Of a stretch of DNA of 5,028 nt, positions 1 through 5,028 are shown piece by piece. Position numbers and translations under genes: made by a program. Numbering within the stretch: position 1 is the first letter of the stretch; every line of letters begins with the position of its first letter. The stretch is from an uncultured Erysipelotrichaceae bacterium (GTDB taxonomy: Bacteria > Bacillota_I > Bacilli_A > Erysipelotrichales > Erysipelotrichaceae), in the NCBI GenBank assembly GCA_937957895.1, contig CALFEZ010000337.1, forward strand, positions 1 to 5,028, read 5' to 3'. The notes below the pieces were generated by a model. The model was not told where the DNA came from. It did not search any database and saw nothing but the letters and a program-made list of their open reading frames with translations.

Positions 1-539
1 ATTTTGATAAAACGATCTATGATGGTGACAGCTCAGTCCACTTTTACCTTTACAATCTGAAGAAGGACTTTGGATTGATGCGTTATCTCCCGCGACAGCT
101 TTGGGCCATGATCCGTTACAAAACCAAACGGATTTCCAAAACCGAAATGAAAAGTGTCATATACACATACTTTCATTCGATAGAAGACATCGATCAAAGA
201 GTGCTTTCCTTTTGGAGCGACCACAAGAAAAAAATCCAACCATGGTATTTAAAGCAAAAACAGCAGGATGATGTCATTATCTCAGCTTCTCCTACATTTT
301 TGCTTCAGCCTATTTGTGATGAGTTGGGGGTCACGTTGATCGCATCGATCGTGGATAAAAAGACAGGTCAAAATATACGGGAGAACTGTTACGGTCAAGA
401 AAAGCCGATAAGGTTTTCAGAACACTTTGATTTGAATCAAATCGATACATTCTATTCGGACTCCTACAGCGACCATCCCATGGCACAACATGCAAAACAA
501 GCTGTGATGGTAAAAAAAGACATTTTGTCAGATTGGTAG
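1..539 (+). CDS. HAD-superfamily (subfamily IB-like) phosphatase, 5' end cut by window
   Basis: The reading frame is open from the left edge (first whole codon at base 3), giving 178 visible residues; probably only a few N-terminal residues are missing. The visible protein opens with FDKTIYDGDS, HAD motif I. The nucleophilic Asp would be the split codon at bases 1-2 (NAT) and the acid/base Asp is visible residue 2. Motif II is the Ser in VIISASP (residues 91-97), the motif III Lys is probably K134 in GQEKP, and motif IV is SDSYSD (152-157), the Mg-binding acidic pair. The segment after motif I (RYLPRQLW, basic and helical) looks like the helical cap of the SerB-like IB group. Expected role: cytoplasmic Mg-dependent phosphomonoester hydrolysis; the substrate cannot be read from sequence. 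Internal TTG (75) and ATG (78) codons are not the start, because motif I lies before them. A terminator follows eight bases after the stop. Confidence 0.88.
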   Translation, partial: FDKTIYDGDSSVHFYLYNLKKDFGLMRYLPRQLWAMIRYKTKRISKTEMKSVIYTYFHSIEDIDQRVLSFWSDHKKKIQPWYLKQKQQDDVIISASPTFLLQPICDELGVTLIASIVDKKTGQNIRENCYGQEKPIRFSEHFDLNQIDTFYSDSYSDHPMAQHAKQAVMVKKDILSDW

Positions 540-547
540 AAGGAATC

Positions 548-587
548 GTCACTCTTAGATGGAAACATCGAAAGGGTGACTTTTTTT
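548..587 (+). terminator. Rho-independent terminator after the HAD gene
   Basis: GTCACTCTT (548-556) pairs with AAGGGTGAC (572-580): nine pairs, one of them G-U. Above a small internal loop, GATG (558-561) pairs with CATC (566-569) and closes a GAAA (GNRA) tetraloop. Seven T residues follow (581-587). This is a textbook intrinsic terminator placed just after the HAD stop codon. Oddly, its 3' arm also contains the comFA ribosome binding site, and the comFA ATG follows the T-tract directly. Confidence 0.87.
571..578 (+). promoter_or_regulatory. Ribosome binding site of comFA inside the terminator hairpin
   Basis: AAAGGGTG lies nine bases before the ATG at 588, a usable Shine-Dalgarno sequence at workable spacing. 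It supports ATG 588 over the in-frame GTG at 576, which would sit inside this same site and has only a weak GGA upstream. Bases 572-578 are paired in the terminator hairpin, so a transcript read from upstream would hide the site. Confidence 0.6.
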
Positions 588-1715
588 ATGCAATCATGTC
601 CACGCTGTAAAAGCATCAATCAACATGGGTTTTTCAAACATCAAGATCAGTGGCTGTGTCGATTTTGTCTTAGTTATGCCAGTTTTATCGACACAAAACA
701 AAGAAGCAGAGAAATCACATTGCATGAATCAGATTATGGTTTACCTTTTGAGCTGACACCGTATCAACAAGAAGTGAGCAAGCAAATCAAAAACAAAGCA
801 ATGCATGGTTCTGTTTTGGTGGAAGCAGTATGCGGAGCAGGCAAAACAGAACTTGTGATCGATACGATCGGTGAGGCACTCAAACAATCAAAAAAAGTTG
901 GGTGGGCGATACCACGCAGACAAGTAGTGCTCCAACTGCAAAGCAGACTTCAAAAGATATTCAAGACATTGGAAGTAATTGCAGTATGTGAAGGATACAC
1001 CGAGAAATGGATGGGAGATCTGATCGTATGCACAACACATCAGCTGTTTCGTTATGATCGATACTTCGATGTATTGATCTTGGATGAACCGGATGCATTT
1101 CCTTACAAAGGCGATCGAATGTTGGAGACATTTGCCAATAACAGTGTAGTTGGAAACATCATTTATCTCACAGCTACTCCAAGCCAGGAGCAACGAAAAC
1201 TGGTCAATGAGGGATCGCTGCAGCATGTTACTTTGTATCGTCGCCCTTTTGACAATCCATTACCTGTTCCCATAAAGAAGGTCTCTTTTCGAATGCATTT
1301 GATTTTCTGGTTGTATTGCTACTTGAAACAAACAGACAAACAAGTAATGGTTTTTGTACCTACCATCCGATTGGCACAACGACTTGGAAGATTGTTCAAC
1401 ATCAGCAACATCACATCCAAAACAGAGGACAAAGAGAATCTGATCGAACGATTCATCACAAAAAATGAACAACATATCATCTGTACGACAGTTCTTGAAC
1501 GAGGTGTCACATTTTCGGATGTGCAGGTCGTGGTGTTGTTTGCAAATCATCGTGTTTTTGATAAAGCTTCCTTGATCCAAATCAGCGGAAGGGTCGGAAG
1601 AGATAAAAATCATCCTTTTGGGGATTGCTATTTTTTGATGGACGAAACGTCCAAAGAGGTCGACCAATGCATCCAAGAGACCAAAAGAGCCAACGCATCT
1701 GCCTTTGGTGTTTAG
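588..1715 (+). CDS. comFA: ComFA, late-competence DNA-import helicase/ATPase
   Basis: A 375-residue superfamily 2 ATPase. In B. subtilis and streptococci ComFA is a cytoplasmic, membrane-associated ATPase that helps drive transforming single-stranded DNA through the ComEC channel. Visible in order: a four-Cys zinc module (CPRC at residues 4-7, CRFC at 24-27); a Q-like LTPYQ element (56-60); Walker A GAGKT (83-87); Walker B DEPD followed by AFPY (166-172), very like the DEVDAFPY of other ComFA proteins; motif III TATP (195-198); motif IV VFVPT (255-259); motif V TTVLERGVT (300-308); and motif VI QISGRVGR with its arginine fingers (331-338). All helicase motifs are intact, though the protein is somewhat shorter than B. 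subtilis ComFA. ATG 588 is preferred over GTG 576 because of the Shine-Dalgarno position. The 3' end overlaps comFC by 49 nt, so the two are cotranscribed. No convincing promoter was found directly upstream. Confidence 0.93.
   Translation: MQSCPRCKSINQHGFFKHQDQWLCRFCLSYASFIDTKQRSREITLHESDYGLPFELTPYQQEVSKQIKNKAMHGSVLVEAVCGAGKTELVIDTIGEALKQSKKVGWAIPRRQVVLQLQSRLQKIFKTLEVIAVCEGYTEKWMGDLIVCTTHQLFRYDRYFDVLILDEPDAFPYKGDRMLETFANNSVVGNIIYLTATPSQEQRKLVNEGSLQHVTLYRRPFDNPLPVPIKKVSFRMHLIFWLYCYLKQTDKQVMVFVPTIRLAQRLGRLFNISNITSKTEDKENLIERFITKNEQHIICTTVLERGVTFSDVQVVVLFANHRVFDKASLIQISGRVGRDKNHPFGDCYFLMDETSKEVDQCIQETKRANASAFGV
1653..1660 (+). promoter_or_regulatory. Ribosome binding site deciding the comFC start
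   Basis: AAAGAGGT lies six bases before ATG 1667, inside the 3' end of comFA. It favours ATG 1667 over the in-frame TTG at 1625, which would only add residues lacking family resemblance ahead of the zinc ribbon. Confidence 0.75.
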
Positions 1716-2317
1716 AAGCGCTGTATCATGATGCCACGATCTTTGATCTGTTTCTTAAAAGAGATATTTGTTGTCAGCAGTGCGATCAACAATTACGATC
1801 GAAGCGACTGATATTTGACATAGGTGCATTATCTTGTGAGGCACATTGTATTTATGATGTGCACATTGAAAGAGCACTGTATCGTTTAAAAGAAGACAAG
1901 GACATAGCCATCGCAACTCTTTTTTTCAAACATGCCAAAATACAATTGAAAAGGAATAAGAACAGTGCTCATGTTTTGATGCCTTCTTCTCAAGATAAGA
2001 TTGTTGAAAGAGGATTTGATCATCTGCATCACATGGTCAAACAACACAAATTGGACATTGTCGATTGTCTCAGAAAAAAAGACGGATGGAAACAAGCAAC
2101 CAAATCAAAACAGGATCGAAAGGCGATCAAGCAAAACATCATATTGATGGAAACAGAAAGAATAAAGGACAAAGATGTCATCTTGGTAGATGATGTTTGT
2201 ACGACCGGAAGTACATTGCTTACGGCATACGAGCTGATCAAACCACATGCAAAAACAGTCCGTGCTGTCGTGTTTGCGGTTCACCCCATCTTTTATGAAG
2301 ATACCAAGCGGCTGTGA
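1667..2317 (+). CDS. comFC: ComFC, zinc-ribbon phosphoribosyltransferase-like competence protein
   Basis: A 216-residue protein of the ComFC/GntX family, needed for efficient transformation in Bacillota and reported to work with ComFA and single-stranded DNA; its chemical activity is not settled. The N-terminus carries a zinc ribbon, CLWC (residues 12-15) and CCQQC (35-39). The phosphoribosyltransferase-fold domain follows, with the family RGF element at 115-117 (here RGFDH rather than the usual RGFN), a KQDRKAIKQN stretch (148-157), and the PRPP-binding loop VILVDDVCTTGST (171-183), whose DD and TTGST are intact. The length is normal for the family. The gene starts inside comFA, a sign of translational coupling, and its stop codon overlaps the -10 region of a promoter serving the next genes. 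ORFs on the opposite strand here are shadows. Confidence 0.92.
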   Translation: MHPRDQKSQRICLWCLEALYHDATIFDLFLKRDICCQQCDQQLRSKRLIFDIGALSCEAHCIYDVHIERALYRLKEDKDIAIATLFFKHAKIQLKRNKNSAHVLMPSSQDKIVERGFDHLHHMVKQHKLDIVDCLRKKDGWKQATKSKQDRKAIKQNIILMETERIKDKDVILVDDVCTTGSTLLTAYELIKPHAKTVRAVVFAVHPIFYEDTKRL

Positions 2318-2323
2318 TATAAT
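2315..2323 (+). promoter_or_regulatory. Extended -10 promoter for the PspC-lactonase unit
   Basis: TGATATAAT is a perfect extended -10 (TGn plus consensus TATAAT at 2318-2323). Its TGA is also the comFC stop codon. No good -35 lies 16-18 bp upstream, which extended -10 promoters tolerate. The predicted start near 2330 leaves a leader of about 14 nt, beginning just before or at the AAGGAGG (2331-2337) that serves the PspC gene. Confidence 0.65.
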
Positions 2324-2343
2324 GAAATAAAAGGAGGACACCT

Positions 2344-2550
2344 ATGGCATACAAAGATCCAGACGGAAGTTTTGATTGGTGGAAATCAAAAGATGGAGCA
2401 GTGATCGGTGGAGTGTGTTCCGGATTGTCGGAAAAATTCAAGATCGATGTCACATTGTTGCGTTTGATTTTTGCATTTGCGTTTTTGTTGTATGGGACCG
2501 GATTGGGTATCTATATCGTGCTTTGGATCGTATTACCTGAAAAAAGATAA
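2344..2550 (+). CDS. PspC-domain inner-membrane protein
   Basis: A 68-residue single-domain protein. A short polar N-terminus is followed by the PspC signature: GAVIGGVCSGLSEKF (residues 18-32), then IDVTLLRLIF (34-43), then one hydrophobic segment (about 38-64) with the Gly-rich GTGLGIYIVLWIVLP ending, closed by a basic EKR tail. PspC-domain proteins are small membrane proteins tied to envelope or phage-shock stress in the better-studied cases; in Bacillota most stand-alone copies have no proven role. The start is firm: AAGGAGG (2331-2337) lies six bases before the ATG. It heads a group of three tightly packed genes, and the next start follows its stop codon by six bases. No pspA homologue is visible nearby. 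Confidence 0.92.
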   Translation: MAYKDPDGSFDWWKSKDGAVIGGVCSGLSEKFKIDVTLLRLIFAFAFLLYGTGLGIYIVLWIVLPEKR

Positions 2551-2556
2551 GCGATC

Positions 2557-3525
2557 ATGCAATTACTCTTAGGAACATATACAAAAAAAGACAGTGAAGG
2601 GATCTACTCTTTAGAGCTCGATGTGTCTTCAAATGAGTGCAAAGGTCTCATCAGTCATCTAAAAATCGACAATCCAACATATATTGCCTTGGATGGGTCA
2701 AGGATTTTTAGTGTCTGCAGCAAGGATGAGAAAGCAGGGTTGGCGTATTTTAATAACGGAGTGCTTGTCAAGCGTTTCTTAAATGAGACTTCTACACCAT
2801 GTTATGTCAGTTATGACTCGTTTTATCAAATGATCTTCACTGCCAATTACCATCAAGGGCAGATCAATACGTATCATTTAGTGAATGATGATCTTGAAAG
2901 CTTACAAAAGATTGTGTATCCACAAGGATCAAAAGCACACTTCGTGCAACGTATCATCAATTTCAATGCTGTTTTTGTATGTGATCTTGGTTTAGACAAA
3001 GTGTATGTGTATGGTATCGATGATAGGAAGCAACTAGAGCTCAAACAAACGATCGACTTTGAACCGGGGTGCGGTCCAAGACATTTGGTAAGTCATCCGA
3101 CGATGCCAATGATCTATGTATTAGGTGAAAACACCAATGAAGTATTTATCATCAAGTTCATCCGAAGTTTTGAGGTCATCAACAAGATTTCTGCTAACCC
3201 GGATCAGATCACACAAAATCAACATGCGGCTGCCATCCGTATCAGCAAGGACGGAAAGTTTCTTTATACATCCAATCGTGCCGATCATACCATTTCAGTC
3301 TTCAAAATACTGGACGACGGTCAACTGATGCTGATCCAAACGATCTCGACATATGGCACCCATCCAAGAGATTTCAATTTAAGCCCTGATCAGAATTATT
3401 TGTTGGCAGCTAACCTGTTAAGCGATAGCCTCACTCTTTTTAGACGTGATCGCTATACCGGCAAGTTGTCTTTGATCCAAAAGGGGATCAGTGTTTACGA
3501 GCCTACCTGTGTCGTATTTAGATAA
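2557..3525 (+). CDS. pgl: Lactonase-family seven-bladed propeller protein, probable 6-phosphogluconolactonase
   Basis: A 322-residue, full-length member of the YbhE/YkgB lactonase family, which hydrolyses 6-phosphogluconolactone to 6-phosphogluconate in the oxidative pentose phosphate pathway. No signal peptide is seen, so it is cytoplasmic. Family landmarks: LLGTYT at the N-terminus (residues 4-9); TPCYVSYD then FTANYHQGQINTY (80-106); KAHF (126-129) and VCDLGLDKVYVY (141-152); GCGPRHL (171-177); AAAIRISKDGKFLYTSNR (224-241), then ISVF; and GTHPRDFNLSPDQNYLLAAN (267-286) near the C-terminus. The blades are regularly spaced and nothing seems lost. The second His often seen after the KAH position is absent here (KAHFV), so substrate specificity could differ; other lactonase-fold activities remain possible. 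The ATG is fixed by the N-terminal motif, yet it has no clear Shine-Dalgarno sequence, suggesting coupling to PspC translation. Confidence 0.85.
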   Translation: MQLLLGTYTKKDSEGIYSLELDVSSNECKGLISHLKIDNPTYIALDGSRIFSVCSKDEKAGLAYFNNGVLVKRFLNETSTPCYVSYDSFYQMIFTANYHQGQINTYHLVNDDLESLQKIVYPQGSKAHFVQRIINFNAVFVCDLGLDKVYVYGIDDRKQLELKQTIDFEPGCGPRHLVSHPTMPMIYVLGENTNEVFIIKFIRSFEVINKISANPDQITQNQHAAAIRISKDGKFLYTSNRADHTISVFKILDDGQLMLIQTISTYGTHPRDFNLSPDQNYLLAANLLSDSLTLFRRDRYTGKLSLIQKGISVYEPTCVVFR

Positions 3526-4566
3526 ATGTTCAACAAAAAGCATATCAAAATAACAATCATAAGCATCATCACGATCATTTTTGTGTATATCTTATACAAT
3601 CAGTTTTTCTATGCACCTGATCATGATCCTTTGATTCCTGATGATAATGACGATATAGTCGATCCAGGCAATGGATCGGATGACCCATTTGAGGGATTAT
3701 GGCTTACCCCCATGCCGTTTGTGGATGATACGGAGCGTGTTTTTCTTTATTTGAGTGAGGATCAGTTGTTGCGTTCAAATTTGGTTGACTACGACTGGCA
3801 AAACAAAAGAGTCACGGCATATCAAAAAGTCGACCATGACTTTGAAAAACTACAACAAATCCAACAACAAATGTTTGACACTGCAATGATCGAAGCTACC
3901 GGTATCCTATGCAATACATACGATCAGGAGGATCTCAAACTGGTTATCTGTGAGTTTGATCAAGGATACTATGAGATCATGCAGGATGGATCCTATTATC
4001 TTGTTTTTCATCAACAGTACACGATACACCTTGAGACAATAACATATCATGACGTGGCAAACGCACTTGAAGGAAGCTGGATCGAAGCCATGATCGGCTG
4101 GGAAGAGTATGATCTTGTCTTGGACGATATCAGTTACGATACGTTTGGAGAAGAAATATATCACTATGCGATCGTTAAGGATAAAAACCAGCGTGATTTT
4201 CAGACGATATATACATTGATCATTTCAAACCAAGATCAAGCGATTATGGGAATAAGCAAAAACAGTGACATAACGGAAGTGATAGATTCATTTGATGTGA
4301 TCACCACGGAGGATATCGATCGATACCTAAAACAAGGTGCATTCTATTCCACGATGGTCACAAAGGAAGAAATCGAAGAAATACAGATATTGGGATATGC
4401 ACTTACCTATGACAGCAGTTTGTTTGTGGATGCCGTGATCCCGGTCATCAAGGTTTATGTTACATCGAACTTGCCCTCCTTTGAAGATTGTTTCGATGTC
4501 GATGGGATCGTTGTCCATCCGATAAAGATCATTGCCATCGATCATGATCACATAAGAACTCGCTGA
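3526..4566 (+). CDS. Unrecognised membrane-anchored, probably extracytoplasmic protein
   Basis: A 346-residue protein I do not recognise. A short basic N-terminus (MFNKKHIK) precedes one hydrophobic helix (about 8-28), fitting an uncleaved signal anchor with the rest outside the cell. There is no lipobox Cys, no clear signal-peptidase site and no LPXTG. An Asp/Pro/Gly-rich linker follows (31-54, nine Asp), then an acidic, aromatic-rich region with many predicted strands and no obvious catalytic motif. Two segments look alike: FEGLWLTPM (55-63) and LEGSWIEAM (181-189), each followed by an acidic, strand-like stretch, which hints at a duplicated domain; this is a reading by eye. The ATG directly follows the lactonase TAA with no gap and no Shine-Dalgarno sequence, so translation probably depends on reinitiation. 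Codon use looks like that of its neighbours. A hairpin overlapping its stop codon probably ends the transcript. Confidence 0.8.
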   Translation: MFNKKHIKITIISIITIIFVYILYNQFFYAPDHDPLIPDDNDDIVDPGNGSDDPFEGLWLTPMPFVDDTERVFLYLSEDQLLRSNLVDYDWQNKRVTAYQKVDHDFEKLQQIQQQMFDTAMIEATGILCNTYDQEDLKLVICEFDQGYYEIMQDGSYYLVFHQQYTIHLETITYHDVANALEGSWIEAMIGWEEYDLVLDDISYDTFGEEIYHYAIVKDKNQRDFQTIYTLIISNQDQAIMGISKNSDITEVIDSFDVITTEDIDRYLKQGAFYSTMVTKEEIEEIQILGYALTYDSSLFVDAVIPVIKVYVTSNLPSFEDCFDVDGIVVHPIKIIAIDHDHIRTR

Positions 4567-4577
4567 GTTCTTTTATT
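4554..4577 (+). terminator. Probable intrinsic terminator overlapping the stop codon
   Basis: AAGAACTC (4554-4561) pairs perfectly with GAGTTCTT (4565-4572) around a three-base loop, followed by the T-rich TTATT and, further on, TTTT (4583-4586). The TGA stop at 4564-4566 lies in the loop and 3' arm. Flanking CACATAA and TTATTGTG can extend the stem imperfectly. The T-tract is interrupted, so termination may be incomplete. Confidence 0.62.
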
Positions 4578-4588
4578 GTGTGTTTTAA

Positions 4589-4617
4589 TTGAGCATCATT
4601 TGGCATTCTGATACAAT
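4589..4617 (+). promoter_or_regulatory. Promoter of the B12-binding gene
   Basis: TTGAGC (4589-4594) and TACAAT (4612-4617) are 17 bp apart, with TG at 4609-4610 forming an extended -10. The predicted start is near 4624, leaving a leader of about 37 nt. A second perfect TATAAT at 4628-4633 lacks a well-spaced -35 but could be an alternative -10. Both lie just ahead of, or run into, the palindrome at 4630-4648. Confidence 0.68.
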
Positions 4618-4629
4618 ACAAGCAGTTTA

Positions 4630-4648
4630 TAATTAAGTAACTTAATTA
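4630..4648. promoter_or_regulatory. Perfect 9+1+9 palindrome, candidate operator
   Basis: TAATTAAGTAACTTAATTA has two perfect 9-base arms around a single central A. It begins about six bases after the predicted transcription start and ends three bases before the GGAGGG ribosome site, and it overlaps the alternative TATAAT. Size, symmetry and position fit the operator of a dimeric winged-helix repressor such as a MarR-type protein; the regulator is not in the window. In RNA it could form an AU-rich hairpin next to the ribosome site, but it lacks a following T-tract, so it is not a terminator. Confidence 0.62.
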
Positions 4649-4660
4649 AATGGAGGGTAT

Positions 4661-5028
4661 ATGATCACCAAATATGAACAATTTATGGAATCGTTTAACC
4701 TACTTGAAAAAGACAAGTGCATCAACATGGTTTTCAAATGGTTAATTGAAGAAGAAATATCCATCGAGACTTTGTATGAGGATATACTTGTCACTGCATT
4801 GTCCAATTTATCTGATGTTGAAACTGACCCAAATCATCGTATATGGTTTGAACATGTTCAGTCATCCATTATTCGAACGATCATCGAGATGGCACACCCT
4901 TTTGTACTAAAACAAAAAGGATCCAAATCACTTGGTTTGAAAGGAGCAGTTATTTGCCCTGATGGAGAACAACATGAACTTGGAGCACGCATGATCAATG
5001 ATTATTTGACAAAACATGGCATCACATC
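4661..5028 (+). CDS. Cobalamin (B12)-binding domain protein, 3' end cut by window
   Basis: The frame stays open to the right edge, giving 122 whole residues. ATG 4661 follows GGAGGG (4652-4657), a strong site at somewhat short spacing. Residues 1-80 are a helical region like the B12-binding-associated four-helix module, containing IWFEHVQSSIIRTIIE (61-76), where EH matches the EH of CarH-type sensors and related proteins. The Rossmann-like domain begins at GLKGAVICPDGEQHELGARM (92-111). His105 in E-x-H-x-x-G is the expected lower axial ligand to cobalt, equivalent to the DxHxxG His of methionine synthase and the ExHxxG His of CarH. No MerR-type DNA-binding domain precedes the helical module, so this is not a standard CarH/LitR repressor; a sensor partner or a corrinoid carrier is possible. 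The dedicated promoter and palindrome suggest independent regulation. The C-terminal part of the B12 domain lies outside the window. Confidence 0.85.
   Translation, partial: MITKYEQFMESFNLLEKDKCINMVFKWLIEEEISIETLYEDILVTALSNLSDVETDPNHRIWFEHVQSSIIRTIIEMAHPFVLKQKGSKSLGLKGAVICPDGEQHELGARMINDYLTKHGIT

Noticed and set aside
514..526. Possible ComK AT-box (AAAA-N5-TTTT) upstream of comFA
   Set aside because: Only one box is present; ComK sites need two at set spacing, and it lies inside the HAD coding region upstream of the terminator.
75..539. HAD ORF starting at the TTG at 75 or the ATG at 78
   Set aside because: The same frame is open to the left edge and encodes HAD motif I (FDKTIYDGDS) before these codons, so the real start lies upstream of the window.
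576..587. GTG at 576 as the comFA start
   Set aside because: It sits within the likely Shine-Dalgarno sequence and terminator arm, has only a weak GGA upstream, and adds just MTFF; ATG 588 has better spacing.
888..1226. Minus-strand ORFs within comFA, comFC and the anchored-protein gene (also 1260-1676, 1886-2095, 3907-4164, 4327-4551)
   Set aside because: They lie opposite well-supported genes, have no recognisable domains and are composition-driven shadows.
1625..1666. TTG at 1625 as the comFC start
   Set aside because: The added residues are encoded over comFA motifs with no ComFC resemblance, while ATG 1667 has AAAGAGGT six bases upstream.
3125..3328. Plus-strand 67-residue ORF inside the lactonase gene
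   Set aside because: It is out of frame within conserved lactonase blades, with low-complexity Ser/Arg-rich content and no family match.
4624..4660. Cobalamin riboswitch upstream of the B12-binding gene
   Set aside because: The leader is only about 37 nt, far too short for a cobalamin aptamer, and no B12-box-like sequence is visible.

Overview
The window is a compact, almost entirely plus-strand stretch of a low-GC chromosome (about 40% GC by eye). Strong AGGAGG-type ribosome sites, TATAAT-type promoters, a comFA-comFC pair and Bacillota-style HAD and PspC proteins point to a Bacillota bacterium, perhaps of the Erysipelotrichia; that rank is an inference from gene style. TGA ends two genes and tryptophan is encoded by TGG, so the mycoplasma code is not in use.

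Layout. (1) 1-539: an HAD-superfamily phosphatase missing only its extreme N-terminus, closed by a strong rho-independent terminator (548-587). (2) 588-2317: the late-competence pair comFA (DNA-import helicase with a four-Cys zinc module) and comFC (zinc-ribbon phosphoribosyltransferase-like protein), overlapping by 49 nt. The terminator 3' arm contains the comFA Shine-Dalgarno sequence and its T-tract touches the comFA ATG. (3) 2344-4566: a PspC-domain membrane protein, a lactonase-fold protein (6-phosphogluconolactonase type) and an unrecognised membrane-anchored, probably extracytoplasmic protein. These have gaps of 6 and 0 nt, all lie in one reading frame, and are probably served by an extended -10 promoter that overlaps the comFC stop codon. 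A hairpin overlapping the last stop codon probably ends the unit. (4) 4567-4660: the only sizeable intergenic region, with a good promoter and a perfect 9+1+9 palindrome placed like an operator. (5) 4661-5028: the start of a cobalamin-binding protein, cut by the window edge.

The genes do not form one pathway. comFA and comFC work together in transformation. The pspC-lactonase-anchored protein group is probably cotranscribed, but a shared function is not evident. The B12-binding gene starts a separate, apparently regulated unit. I see no mobile element, CRISPR array, tRNA or rRNA, and no clear new defence or biosynthetic system. The most interesting points are the terminator/Shine-Dalgarno overlap at comFA, the palindrome-controlled B12-binding gene with a displaced Trp near its EH motif, and the orphan anchored protein.
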